Translations under genes and position numbers: made by a program
Notes under the pieces: generated by a model
Told to the model about the DNA's origin: nothing
Databases searched by the model: none
What the model saw: only the letters and a program-made list of their open reading frames with translations
In this document: piece after piece, positions 35,241-44,231 of the stretch
Layout: each line of letters opens with the position of its first letter
Numbering within the stretch: position 1 is the stretch's first letter
Source: JACMNW01 sp031402355
GTDB lineage: Bacteria; Pseudomonadota; Alphaproteobacteria; Rhodobacterales; Rhodobacteraceae
Assembly: GCA_031402355.1 (NCBI GenBank)
Contig: JANNSG010000004.1
Span: forward strand, 1-51,926
Direction of reading: 5' to 3'
DNA: 51,926 nt

Positions 35241-36965
35241 ATGACCAAAGACGCCGCCAACAAGACCCGCCGCAATCGTGCCTGGTATGGCAAGCCGGAT
35301 CGTGACGGCTTCATTCACCGCTCCTGGATGAAAAACCAAGGTTTTCCCGACCATGTCTTCGATGGCCGCCCGATCATCGGCATCTGCAACACCTGGTCGG
35401 AATTGACCCCTTGTAACTCTGGCCTGCGCGACCTTGCCGAAGGGGTCAAACGCGGCGTCTGGGAGGCGGGCGGCTTCCCCGTCGAATTTCCCGTAACATC
35501 GCTGGGCGAAACCCAGATGAAACCCACGGCCATGCTGTTTCGCAACCTTCTGGCCATGGATGTCGAAGAATGCCTGCGCGCTTACGGCATCGACGGCGTG
35601 GTGCTGCTTGGCGGCTGCGATAAGACAACACCGGGGCAGTTGATGGGCGCTGCATCGGTTGACCTGCCTGCCATCGTCGTCTCCTCCGGGCCGATGCTGA
35701 ACGGAAAGTGGCAGGGCAAGGATATCGGGTCCGGCACCGACGTATGGAAATTCTCCGAAGCGGTGCGCGCAGGCGACATGACGCTAAAAGATTTCATGGC
35801 CGCCGAGTCCGGCATGTCGCGCTCCAAGGGCGTTTGCATGACAATGGGCACCGCCTCGACCATGGCAAGCCTCGTCGAGGCGCTTGGCATGTCGCTTCCC
35901 ACCAATGCAGCCCTGCCTGCCGTTGATGCCCGCCGCATGGCCCTCGCCCATATGACCGGCAAGCGCATCGTCGAGATGGTCGAAGAAGATCTGCGCCCGT
36001 CCCACATTCTGACCCGAGCCGCGTTCGAAAACGCCATCCTCGCGAACGCGGCTGTTGGTGGGTCCACCAATGCCGTGATCCATCTTCTGGCCCTTGCAGG
36101 CCGCGTTGGCGTGGACCTGACGTTGAAGGATTTCGAACTGGGATCCGATATTCCGCTGCTCGTGAACTGCATGCCATCGGGCAAGTACCTGATGGAAGAC
36201 TTCGCCTACGCGGGCGGTATGCCGGTTGTGCTTAAGGAACTGGGCACTCGGTTGCGTCCGGCCAAGACGGTCATGGGCAAAGACATCTCTGACTACGCCA
36301 ATGGGGCCGAGAACTGGAACGATGATGTGATCCGCCCCTTCACCAACCCGCTGAAACCAGCAGCGGGTATCCGCGTTCTGAAAGGCAACCTCGCGCCCGA
36401 CGGGGCCATCGTGAAACCTTCGGCCGCGACGCCCGCGCTGCTGGAACACGAAGGTGCGGCCCATGTGTTCGAGTCCATTGAAGACATGAAAGCCAACATC
36501 GACCGTGACGATCTGCCAGTGACGGCAGAGACAATCCTTGTCCTAAAAGGCTGCGGCCCAAAGGGCTATCCCGGTATGCCCGAGGTCGGCAATATGCCGA
36601 TCCCGGCAGCGCTGGTCAAACAAGGCGTGCGCGATATGATCCGGGTGTCGGATGCCCGCATGTCGGGGACCGCCTATGGCACGGTCATCCTGCACGTCTC
36701 GCCCGAAGCGCAGGCTGGCGGTACGCTGGCCTTGGTCAAAACCGGCGACCGTATCCGTGTGTCTGCCCGTGACGGTGTTTTGCAATTGCTGGTGTCTGAC
36801 GCCGAACTGGCCACCCGCCGTGCAGCTTGGGCCCCCGATCCCGCACATTACACCCGTGGCTACGCCAAACTTTATGTTGATCATGTCCAGCAGTCGCACC
36901 TTGGCGCGGACCTTGATTTTCTTGTTGGCAAAGACACCCGACCGGTCACGCGGGAAAGCCATTGA
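35241..36965 (+). CDS. IlvD/Edd-family sugar-acid dehydratase (galactonate/arabinonate type)
   Basis: A 574-residue iron-sulfur dehydratase. The three cysteines that hold the [2Fe-2S] cluster in this branch are seen as C58 (LTPCNS), C126 (GGCDKTTPG) and C199 (GVCMTMGTA), and the catalytic serine lies in RMSGTAYG. The sequence is of the pentonate/hexonate dehydratase group (L-arabinonate dehydratase-like), not the branched-chain enzyme. With dgoK and dgoA downstream it most likely converts D-galactonate to 2-keto-3-deoxygalactonate. GGAGG is nine bases before the ATG, inside a small palindrome. Confidence 0.9.
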   Translation: MTKDAANKTRRNRAWYGKPDRDGFIHRSWMKNQGFPDHVFDGRPIIGICNTWSELTPCNSGLRDLAEGVKRGVWEAGGFPVEFPVTSLGETQMKPTAMLFRNLLAMDVEECLRAYGIDGVVLLGGCDKTTPGQLMGAASVDLPAIVVSSGPMLNGKWQGKDIGSGTDVWKFSEAVRAGDMTLKDFMAAESGMSRSKGVCMTMGTASTMASLVEALGMSLPTNAALPAVDARRMALAHMTGKRIVEMVEEDLRPSHILTRAAFENAILANAAVGGSTNAVIHLLALAGRVGVDLTLKDFELGSDIPLLVNCMPSGKYLMEDFAYAGGMPVVLKELGTRLRPAKTVMGKDISDYANGAENWNDDVIRPFTNPLKPAAGIRVLKGNLAPDGAIVKPSAATPALLEHEGAAHVFESIEDMKANIDRDDLPVTAETILVLKGCGPKGYPGMPEVGNMPIPAALVKQGVRDMIRVSDARMSGTAYGTVILHVSPEAQAGGTLALVKTGDRIRVSARDGVLQLLVSDAELATRRAAWAPDPAHYTRGYAKLYVDHVQQSHLGADLDFLVGKDTRPVTRESH

Positions 36966-37022
36966 TGCCCAAAGCCTTCCGACTGTTGGAAAAATTTGGC
37001 CACAACCCAAACGGACGAAACC

Positions 37023-37793
37023 ATGATTGATCTGCCCACCTATCCCGATCTGAAAGGTGCCTCGGTGTTCATCACCGGTGGCGGCTCTGGCATTGGTGCG
37101 TACCTGACCGAAGGCTTTCTGCGCCAAGGCGCAAAGGTGGCTTTCTGCCAACGCTCTGATGCCACCGAATTTTGCGACGAGATGGCAAAGGCTACCGGCA
37201 ACCGCCCGCTGTTTCTGCCCTGCGACATCACCGATATGGCGGCCCTGCAAGCTACCATTGCCACCGCCGCCAAAGCGCATGGCCCGATCACCGCACTGGT
37301 CAATAATGCCGCCAATGACAAACGCCATGCCTCGATGGATGTGACGCCCGAGTTTTGGGATTGGTCGATGGCGATCAACCTCAAGGCCTATTTCTTTGCC
37401 GCGCAAGCGGTGATCCCCGGCATGAAGGCAGCGGGCGGCGGGTCGATCATCAACTTCACCTCGATCAGCTACATGATGGGCAATGCAGGTTACGTCGCCT
37501 ACACCACCGCCAATTCCGGCATCAATGGCATGACCCGCACCCTTGCGCGTGAGTTCGGCCCAGACCGCATTCGTGTGAACGCCCTTGCGCCGGGTTGGGT
37601 TCTTACCCAAAAACAAAAGGATCTGTGGGTAACACCAGAAGGATTGGCCGCCCATGTGGCCCGTCAGTGCCTGACAGATACCTTGGCCCCCGAAGACATT
37701 GTTGGCGGAGTGCTGTTCTTGGCCTCTCGCACATCCAAGATGATGACCGGGCAGGCCATGGTCATCGATGGTGGCGTGGTGGTCACCGGATGA
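37023..37793 (+). CDS. SDR dehydrogenase, probable galactose dehydrogenase
   Basis: A 256-residue classical short-chain dehydrogenase. The cofactor motif TGGGSGIG (18-25), NNAA (94-97), Ser147 and Tyr160 are present, but the expected lysine four residues after the tyrosine is asparagine (YTTAN, N164). By position it should oxidise D-galactose to galactonolactone with NAD(P). The ATG at 37023 has a weak GGACGA upstream; an in-frame TTG nine codons earlier is less likely. dgoK starts inside its stop codon (ATGA). The missing lysine leaves the activity open. Confidence 0.82.
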   Translation: MIDLPTYPDLKGASVFITGGGSGIGAYLTEGFLRQGAKVAFCQRSDATEFCDEMAKATGNRPLFLPCDITDMAALQATIATAAKAHGPITALVNNAANDKRHASMDVTPEFWDWSMAINLKAYFFAAQAVIPGMKAAGGGSIINFTSISYMMGNAGYVAYTTANSGINGMTRTLAREFGPDRIRVNALAPGWVLTQKQKDLWVTPEGLAAHVARQCLTDTLAPEDIVGGVLFLASRTSKMMTGQAMVIDGGVVVTG

Positions 37794-38707
37794 TGCAGGA
37801 CACAACGCCAGATTGGATAGCGGTCGATTGGGGCACCACCAATCTGCGCGCTTTTGCCATGCGTAATGGCGAAATGCTTGCCGAAGCTGTATCAGATGAT
37901 GGCATGGGTAAACTTGCGCGTGACGCTTTTGAAGCCGCGCTGATAAAGCTGATTGCGCCTTGGTTGTCTGCGCAACGACAAACGCCAGTCATCGCTTGCG
38001 GCATGGTCGGCTCCCGCCAGGGCTGGTTTGAGGCCCCCTACCGCACGGTCCCTTGTTTGCCGCTTGATCCGATCGCACTTGTGTTAACCCCAACCACTGA
38101 CCCTCGGATCAGCATGCGCATTGTCCCCGGCTTGCGCCAGACCAAGCCCGCCGATGTCATGCGCGGCGAAGAAACCCAGATCGCGGGCGCGCTGGCGCTG
38201 AACCCCGGCTTTGACGGCGTGTTCTGCTTGCCCGGCACCCACACCAAATGGGTCCATGTCTCTGCGGGCGAAATCGTCAGTTTCCAAACCTTCATGACGG
38301 GTGAAATGTTCGCGCTGCTCTCCACCCAGTCTGTTCTACGCCATGGTATGGTTGGCGGCGGCTGGGACGATGCCGCCTTTGATACAGGCCTGTCAGACGC
38401 GCTTTCCCGTCCGGAAAGAATCGCGGCAAACCTGTTTTCCCTGCGCGCCGAAGGGCTGTTATCGAATCTCGCCGCCCCGCAAGCCCGCGCGCGCCTGTCG
38501 GGCCTGCTGATCGGCATCGAACTTGCCGCCGCCAAATCCTACTGGCTGGGCCAGCCCATCGCCATCATCGGGGCGGATGCACTATCCGCCACTTACGCCC
38601 GCGCGCTGACCGCACAAGGCGCCACCCCCAGCCTGATCCCCGCAAATGAAACCGTCCTCGCAGGCCTGACCCTCGCCCATAAAACCATGATGGAGGCCGC
38701 CGGATGA
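37790..38707 (+). CDS. dgoK: 2-Dehydro-3-deoxygalactonokinase
   Basis: A 305-residue sugar-acid kinase that phosphorylates 2-keto-3-deoxygalactonate at O-6. The ASKHA-fold phosphate-1 loop AVDWGTTNLRA (about 11-21), CLPGTHTKWVHV and FMTGEMFALL are the recognisable DgoK signatures. Translation begins at one of two consecutive ATG codons overlapping the stop of the dehydrogenase; the dgoA start overlaps its own stop. The cascade of overlaps means these enzymes are made in step. Confidence 0.93.
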   Translation: MMQDTTPDWIAVDWGTTNLRAFAMRNGEMLAEAVSDDGMGKLARDAFEAALIKLIAPWLSAQRQTPVIACGMVGSRQGWFEAPYRTVPCLPLDPIALVLTPTTDPRISMRIVPGLRQTKPADVMRGEETQIAGALALNPGFDGVFCLPGTHTKWVHVSAGEIVSFQTFMTGEMFALLSTQSVLRHGMVGGGWDDAAFDTGLSDALSRPERIAANLFSLRAEGLLSNLAAPQARARLSGLLIGIELAAAKSYWLGQPIAIIGADALSATYARALTAQGATPSLIPANETVLAGLTLAHKTMMEAAG

Positions 38708-39303
38708 CCCGCAATCTGATCGCCATCCTGCGCGGCCTGACCCCGGCCGAAGCCGTCCCCGTGGCGCAGGCCCTGATCACCGCTGGCATCAGCCGTATCG
38801 AAGTGCCGCTGAACTCGCCCGATCCCTTCGCGTCCATCGCAGCCATGGTCAGGGCGGTCGGTCAAACCGCGCAAATTGGTGCAGGCACCGTGCTGACTGT
38901 GCAAGATGTGCAGCGCGTCGCCGATGCCGGTGGTACCCTGATCGTGTCGCCCAACGCCGATCCCGCCGTCATCCGCGCTACAAAGGCATTGAACATGCAA
39001 TCATGGCCCGGCGTCATGACCCCCACCGAATGCTTCGCGGCCCTCGCCGCCGGGGCGGACGGTCTGAAAATATTTCCAGCTTCCCTGATGGGCACTGATG
39101 GCCTCAAAGCCATCCGTGCCGTGTTGCCCGCCACCACCCAGGTTTACGCCGTAGGTGGCGCAGGCCCCGCCAATTTCGCCGACTGGATAAAAGCTGGCGC
39201 AAATGGCTTTGGCATCGGCACCGCCCTTTACACGCCCGGTCTTTCTGTTACCGAAATAGCCATCCGTGCCGCTGCAATCGTGGCCGCTTTTGATGGTGCC
39301 TGA
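38704..39303 (+). CDS. dgoA: 2-Dehydro-3-deoxy-6-phosphogalactonate aldolase
   Basis: A 199-residue class I aldolase of the KDPG/KDPGal family, splitting its substrate into pyruvate and glyceraldehyde 3-phosphate. The catalytic glutamate lies in RIEVPLNSP (about residue 38), IGAGTVL follows, and the Schiff-base lysine is in GLKIFPAS (about residue 122). The EVPLNSPDP form is more typical of KDPGal than KDPG aldolases, and dgoK next to it agrees. Start is ATG at 38704 in the dgoK stop. Confidence 0.92.
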   Translation: MTRNLIAILRGLTPAEAVPVAQALITAGISRIEVPLNSPDPFASIAAMVRAVGQTAQIGAGTVLTVQDVQRVADAGGTLIVSPNADPAVIRATKALNMQSWPGVMTPTECFAALAAGADGLKIFPASLMGTDGLKAIRAVLPATTQVYAVGGAGPANFADWIKAGANGFGIGTALYTPGLSVTEIAIRAAAIVAAFDGA

Positions 39304-39305
39304 CT

Positions 39306-40163
39306 ATGACCGACGTTTTTGATATCCGCCGATGCGAACTTGGCGAAGGCCCGCTTTGGCATCCGGAACGCAAGCAGCTGTATTGGTTTGATATTCCGGG
39401 AAAACGCCTGCTCACTCAAAATGATGACGGTCCGCAGGAATGGCACTTTCCGGGCTGCGTCTCGGCCGCCGGCTGGATCGACCGTGATACGCTGATGATC
39501 GCGTCGGAAACTGCCTTGTTCCGCTTTAACCTTGAAACCGGCAGCAAACGCGACATCGTGGCACTGGAATCAGACAATGGTGTCACCCGGTCAAACGATG
39601 GCCGCGCCGATCCCTTTGGCGGCTTCTGGATCGGCACCATGGGAAAATCAGGCGAAGCAGGGGCAGGGGCCATCTACCGCTATTACCGGGGCGAACTTCG
39701 CCGTCTCTATGCGGATATCACTTGCCCCAACGCCATCTGTTTCCCAGCCCATGGCCGTTTTGCTCATTTCACCGATTCCGGCACCCGCAAGGTGATGCGC
39801 GTGGCGCTTGACGCCGATGGCTGGCCGAAAGGCACTCCAGAGGTGTTTCTGGAACTGCCCCCCCTCGGTCCCGAGCCTGATGGCGCGGTAATCGATGCAA
39901 CCGGTCTGATGTGGCTGGCCGAATGGGGTGTCGGTCGCGTCTCGTCCTTTGCGCCAGACGGCTCGCCGCTGCAGACTGTGGCTTTTGATGCGCCGCATAC
40001 TAGCTGCCCGGCATTCGGTGGCACCGATCTGACCACGTTGTATTGTACCACGGCGCTTGACGGCATGGACACAGCCGCCCGCGCAGCGTTTCCCCGTGCT
40101 GGCATGACGTTCACCGCCGCCAATATCGCCCGCGGCCTGCCCGAGAACCGAGTGATCTTATGA
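39306..40163 (+). CDS. SMP-30/gluconolactonase-family lactonase
   Basis: A 285-residue six-bladed beta-propeller of the SMP-30/regucalcin family. The metal-binding glutamate in CELGEGPLWH (about residue 13), the asparagine-aspartate pair in TRSNDGRADPFGGFW (about 96-110) and FTDSG (about 156) are in the expected order. In this context it would open galactonolactone to galactonate between the dehydrogenase and dehydratase steps. It begins two bases after dgoA and overlaps the GH42 start by four bases. Confidence 0.9.
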   Translation: MTDVFDIRRCELGEGPLWHPERKQLYWFDIPGKRLLTQNDDGPQEWHFPGCVSAAGWIDRDTLMIASETALFRFNLETGSKRDIVALESDNGVTRSNDGRADPFGGFWIGTMGKSGEAGAGAIYRYYRGELRRLYADITCPNAICFPAHGRFAHFTDSGTRKVMRVALDADGWPKGTPEVFLELPPLGPEPDGAVIDATGLMWLAEWGVGRVSSFAPDGSPLQTVAFDAPHTSCPAFGGTDLTTLYCTTALDGMDTAARAAFPRAGMTFTAANIARGLPENRVIL

Positions 40164-42067
40164 CCCTGAAACGCACCCTTGGTGTCTGCTACTACCCCGA
40201 ACACTGGCCAGAATCCCAATGGGCGGAAGACGCCGCCCGCATGGCCGCGCTTGGCCTGACATGGGTGCGCATCGGCGAATTCGCTTGGGGCCGGATGGAA
40301 CCCGCACCGGGCCGGATGGATTGGGCTTGGCTTGACCGCGCTATCGAAACCCTCGGCAGCGCGGGCCTGAAGGTCGTCCTCGGCACCCCCACCGCCACCC
40401 CGCCGCGCTGGATGCTGGCCAAACACCCCGACATGCTGCCCGTCGGCCGTGACGGCCAAACCCGCGGCTTCGGATCGCGCCGTCACTATTGTTTCAGCCA
40501 CGAAGGGTATCGCCGCGAATCCGCCTCCATCACCACCCTGATGGCCGAACGTTATGGCAAAAACCCGCATGTCGCCGCATGGCAAACCGACAATGAATAT
40601 GCCTGCCACGATACCACGCTTAGCTATTCCCAATCGGCGTTAAAGGCTTTCCGCAACTGGCTGGCGCAGAAATACCAATCCACTGCCGCCCTGAACCGCG
40701 CTTGGGGAAATGTGTTCTGGTCGATGGATTACGACAGCTTTGATGATATCAACCTGCCAAACCTCACGGTGACCGAGGCGAACCCCTCCCACGTTATGGA
40801 TTTCCGCCGCTTTTCGTCGGATCAGGTGATCAGCTTCAACCGCATCCAGACCGACATAATTCGCAAACACAGTGCCGCCCCCATCGCCCATAACTACATG
40901 GGCCGTGTCACCGACTTTGACCATTTCGGCACTGGCGCTGACCTCGATATCGCGTCATGGGACAGCTATCCCTTGGGCTTTCTGTCAGACCGGCTGGAGG
41001 TAACCCCCGACCACAAACGCCGCTTCGCCCGCCAAGGCGACCCCGATCTGCAAGCCTTCCACCACGACCTCTACCGCGCCGTCGGCAAGGGCCGCTGGTG
41101 GATCATGGAACAGCAGCCCGGCCCGGTAAACTGGGCCCCCTACAACCCCGATCCGCTACCCGGCATGGCCCGCCTTTGGGCGTGGGAAGCCTTCGCCCAC
41201 GGCGCAGAAACCGTCTGCTATTTCCGCTGGCGCCAAGCGCCGTTTGCGCAAGAACAGATGCACGCGGGTCTGCTGCGATCAGATTCTGTCGCCGCCCCGG
41301 CGCATGACGAAGCCGCCCAAGTCGCGCGCGAGCTTGCCGAAATGCCCGACGCAGGCACCGCCGCCGCACCCGTGGCCTTGGTCTTCGATTACGCCTCCGC
41401 ATGGGCATGGGAAACCCAACCCCAGGGCCGTGATTTCAACTATTTCCACTTGGCCTTCACTTTCTACAAAGGCCTGCGCCGCCTTGGCCTGAACGTCGAT
41501 ATCATCGCCCCCGATACCGCCGATCTTAGCCAATACAAACTCGTCCTCGCCCCCGGTGTGGCCACGCTTTCCACGCAACTGCTTGACGCCCTGAAAGCTT
41601 ACAAAGGCCACGCCCTCTTTGGCCCCCGCACCAACGCCAAAACCGCCGATTTCGCCACGCCCGTGCCGCTTGCGCCAAATCTACCCGGCCTTGATGCCCG
41701 CGTGATGCGCGTCGAAAGCCTGCCACCCGATCTGCCTGTGCCACTGGCGCAGGGCGGCACTTTCCTGCATTGGCGCGAAAAGCTGGAAGGTGCTGCAACC
41801 GTTACCGAATCCACTGAAGACGGCTTCCCCGCCCTCATGGCCAATGGATCAATCAATTACCTCGCCGGATGGCCCGATGACGAAGCGCTGGACCGCATCC
41901 TTCTGGACGCCTGCGACAAAATCGGTCTGGAAACCGATATCCTCCCCGAAGGCTTGCGCCGCCGCGATACGCCTACGCACCGCTTCTGGTTCAACTACAA
42001 CCCGGTCGATATGGAATGGGGCGGCACCGTTATTCCTGCGGCTGGTGTGCATTGGGAACCACTTTAA
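40160..42067 (+). CDS. GH42 beta-galactosidase
   Basis: A 635-residue cytoplasmic beta-galactosidase of family GH42. The N-terminal TIM barrel begins GVCYYPEHWPE; the acid/base glutamate is E146 in WQTDNEYAC and the nucleophile is E317 in IMEQQPGPVNW. The trimerisation domain (about 390-590) and a short C-terminal domain follow. No signal peptide is seen, so substrates must be imported first. It is the last gene of the De Ley-Doudoroff operon and is followed by a GC-rich hairpin. Confidence 0.93.
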   Translation: MTLKRTLGVCYYPEHWPESQWAEDAARMAALGLTWVRIGEFAWGRMEPAPGRMDWAWLDRAIETLGSAGLKVVLGTPTATPPRWMLAKHPDMLPVGRDGQTRGFGSRRHYCFSHEGYRRESASITTLMAERYGKNPHVAAWQTDNEYACHDTTLSYSQSALKAFRNWLAQKYQSTAALNRAWGNVFWSMDYDSFDDINLPNLTVTEANPSHVMDFRRFSSDQVISFNRIQTDIIRKHSAAPIAHNYMGRVTDFDHFGTGADLDIASWDSYPLGFLSDRLEVTPDHKRRFARQGDPDLQAFHHDLYRAVGKGRWWIMEQQPGPVNWAPYNPDPLPGMARLWAWEAFAHGAETVCYFRWRQAPFAQEQMHAGLLRSDSVAAPAHDEAAQVARELAEMPDAGTAAAPVALVFDYASAWAWETQPQGRDFNYFHLAFTFYKGLRRLGLNVDIIAPDTADLSQYKLVLAPGVATLSTQLLDALKAYKGHALFGPRTNAKTADFATPVPLAPNLPGLDARVMRVESLPPDLPVPLAQGGTFLHWREKLEGAATVTESTEDGFPALMANGSINYLAGWPDDEALDRILLDACDKIGLETDILPEGLRRRDTPTHRFWFNYNPVDMEWGGTVIPAAGVHWEPL

Positions 42068-42081
42068 GCCGAAAGGCACCT

Positions 42082-42120
42082 CCCTCCCCCCTCTGTGGGG
42101 GAGGGCCGGGGTGGGGGGCA
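42082..42120. repeat. GC-rich hairpin between convergent GH42 and GH13 genes
   Basis: CCCTCCCCC (42082-42090) and GGGGGAGGG (42097-42105) form a 9-base stem with a six-base loop, followed by a further G-rich run. A similar element lies at 48567-48602. It is placed to act as a shared stop for both convergent transcripts, though neither side has a T-tract; it may be one copy of a dispersed repeat. Confidence 0.6.
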
Positions 42121-42122
42121 CC

Positions 42123-43694
42123 TTAAATCAAAAACGCAAACCCATTCGGCCCCAGCGTCAAGCCATCAGCCCCCATCGCAGCCCCCTGCGACGGCCCGGT
42201 CAGCGCGCCCTTTGCAGCCACCTGCACGGTACCAGCCGACAGGTTGAACACACAGGTCAACCCTTCACCCCGCCCAAACATCAACACAGGTTCCGCCGCA
42301 TCCACAAACCGTGTCCGTCCCCGCATCAGCGCATCTGACCCCCGCCTGAACGCCAGCATTTCGCGGTAAAACTCCAGCACAGACCCCGTCACGCCGTCCT
42401 GCGCCGCCACATTCCGCGCCAGTTGTGCATCCTTCACCGGCAACCATGGCCGTCCGCTCGTAAAACCACCCGCGTCCGACCCATCCCACACCATCGGCGT
42501 CCGGCACCCATCCCGGCCCTTGTATTCAGGCCAGAAGGTTATGCCCGGCGGGTCGGTCAACTCGTGAAACTCGATCTCGGTTTCCGTCTGCCCCAGTTCC
42601 TCGCCCTGATACAAATAGATCGTGCCCTCAAAACTCAGCAGCATCGCCGCCGCCAGTTTCGCCACCGCATCCGTGTCGCCATGCGCGGCCCAGCGCGTGA
42701 CGTGCCTTGTCACATCATGGTTGGAGAACGCCCAGGCAGGCCAGCCATCCGGGGCACCCTTGAAAAACGCCTCGATCTTTCCGCGGAAATGCGCCGCCGT
42801 AAATTGCGGCCCAAGCATATCGAAACTGTAGGCCATGTGCAGGCGGTTGGACCCCGCCGTATACTCTGCCATCACCTGCACGGCGCGCTGGCTCTCGCCC
42901 ACTTCGCCCACCATCGCGCGACCGGGAAATTCATCCAGCAAGGCCCGCACCCGCGCCAGAAACACCAGATTCTCCGGCTGCGTCTTGGAATAGAGATGAT
43001 CCTGCATCTCATAGGGGTTCACCGCAGGCAGGGGATCATTCGTCGCAAGCGGCGGGTTAGACCGCAATTGCGCGTCGTGGAAATAGAAATTCGCGGTGTC
43101 CAACCGGAACCCATTTACCCCCCGGTCCAGCCAGAACCGCATGGTGCCCAGCAACCAATCCTGCACATCGGGGTTGTGAAAATTGAAATCCGGCTGGCTG
43201 GTCAGAAAGTTGTGCAGATAATACTGCCTGCGCCGCGTATCCCATTCCCACGCCGTGCCACCAAACACCGAAGGCCAGTTGTTGGGCACTGATCCATCCG
43301 GTTTCGGGTCCGCCCAGACATACCAATCGGCGCGGGCGTTATCGCGGCTGGACCGGCTTTCCTTGAAAAACGGATGCTGCGCTGACGAATGGCTGATCAC
43401 CTGATCAATGATCACCCGCAGCCCCAAATCATGCGCCCGCGCGATCAACGCATCAAAATCCGCCAACGTACCAAACAGCGGGTCCACATCGGTATAATCC
43501 GAAACATCATACCCCATATCCGCCATCGGCGAGGTGAAAAACGGCGATAGCCAGATCGCATCCACCCCCAACTTTGCGATATACTCCAGCCGAGAGGTAA
43601 TCCCCGCCAGATCGCCAATGCCATTGCCGACCGAATCCTGAAACGACCGTGGATAGACCTGATAGGTCACCGACCCCCGCCACCAATCCTGCAT
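42123..43694 (-). CDS. GH13 alpha-glucosidase (oligosaccharide hydrolase)
   Basis: A 523-residue cytoplasmic glycoside hydrolase of family GH13. The barrel begins WWRGSVTYQVYPRSFQD; the nucleophile is D199 (GFRLDTANF), the acid/base E264 (MVGEVGES) and the stabilising aspartate D327 (FSNHDVTRH). This is the pattern of bacterial alpha-glucosidases acting on maltose- or sucrose-like sugars. The ATG at 43694 has AAGGGG five bases upstream; a GTG two codons earlier is the alternative. It converges on the galactoside operon and would release glucose from imported glucosides. Confidence 0.92.
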   Translation of the reverse strand: MQDWWRGSVTYQVYPRSFQDSVGNGIGDLAGITSRLEYIAKLGVDAIWLSPFFTSPMADMGYDVSDYTDVDPLFGTLADFDALIARAHDLGLRVIIDQVISHSSAQHPFFKESRSSRDNARADWYVWADPKPDGSVPNNWPSVFGGTAWEWDTRRRQYYLHNFLTSQPDFNFHNPDVQDWLLGTMRFWLDRGVNGFRLDTANFYFHDAQLRSNPPLATNDPLPAVNPYEMQDHLYSKTQPENLVFLARVRALLDEFPGRAMVGEVGESQRAVQVMAEYTAGSNRLHMAYSFDMLGPQFTAAHFRGKIEAFFKGAPDGWPAWAFSNHDVTRHVTRWAAHGDTDAVAKLAAAMLLSFEGTIYLYQGEELGQTETEIEFHELTDPPGITFWPEYKGRDGCRTPMVWDGSDAGGFTSGRPWLPVKDAQLARNVAAQDGVTGSVLEFYREMLAFRRGSDALMRGRTRFVDAAEPVLMFGRGEGLTCVFNLSAGTVQVAAKGALTGPSQGAAMGADGLTLGPNGFAFLI

Positions 43695-43848
43695 ATCCAC
43701 CCCTTTTTTCGCTTTGCAGCAAGGCTATGCAGGCAGGCGCACAACTGCAACCCTTGGCCATCTGCGACAGGGGCTAGCCTCTATATTGTAACCCACTCGC
43801 CCCATGCCACACCCATGGCAACGCTGTGACCAACAGCCCATCACTCTT

Positions 43849-43884
43849 ATTAAACCTGTTGATTAATTAACTGATCAGTTTAAT
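43849..43884. promoter_or_regulatory. Palindromic operator candidate before the ArsR gene
   Basis: ATTAAAC (43849-43855) and GTTTAAT (43878-43884) are perfect inverted arms around a centre containing TTAATTAA. It is AT-rich in otherwise GC-rich sequence and lies immediately before the ArsR-family start, a usual place for autoregulation. Confidence 0.5.
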
Positions 43885-43892
43885 ATAAATTC

Positions 43893-44231
43893 ATGAAAGA
43901 CAGCGAACAACTTGACTTGGCATTTGCCGCCTTGGCGAACCCTACGCGGCGGGCAATCCTTGCCCGCCTCGCCCAGGGTGAGACGACGGTCAACATACTT
44001 GCCGGGCCTTTTGATATGAGTTTGCCTGCAATCTCCATGCACTTACGGGTTTTGGAAAATGCCGGATTGATCATTCGCGGGCGGGACGCTCAATTCCGGC
44101 CCTGCGCGCTGAACGCGGCACCTTTGAAGGCCGTGGCGCTGTGGACGGATCAGTATCGGTCGATCTGGGAAGCCCGCTTTGACGTCATGGATGCGATCAT
44201 AAAGGCAATGAAGGATAAAGCAGATGGTTGA
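43893..44231 (+). CDS. ArsR-family winged-helix regulator
   Basis: A 112-residue DNA-binding protein with the ArsR winged helix: FAALANPTRRAILARLAQGE (about 11-30), then the recognition helix in FDMSLPAISMHLRVLENAGLI. No cysteine metal site like that of ArsR/SmtB is visible, so it may respond to something other than metals. The stop overlaps the next gene's start by eight bases. ArsR regulators paired with SRPBCC-domain proteins are common and usually co-regulated. Confidence 0.92.
   Translation: MKDSEQLDLAFAALANPTRRAILARLAQGETTVNILAGPFDMSLPAISMHLRVLENAGLIIRGRDAQFRPCALNAAPLKAVALWTDQYRSIWEARFDVMDAIIKAMKDKADG

Noticed and set aside
36543..37805. Long minus-strand open frame opposite the dehydratase and SDR genes
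   Set aside because: It spans two well-supported genes and has no recognisable domain; a composition artefact.
42123..43694. GH13 enzyme as trehalose synthase or neopullulanase
   Set aside because: Length, active-site blocks and lack of extra N- or C-terminal domains fit the alpha-glucosidase/oligo-1,6-glucosidase group better.
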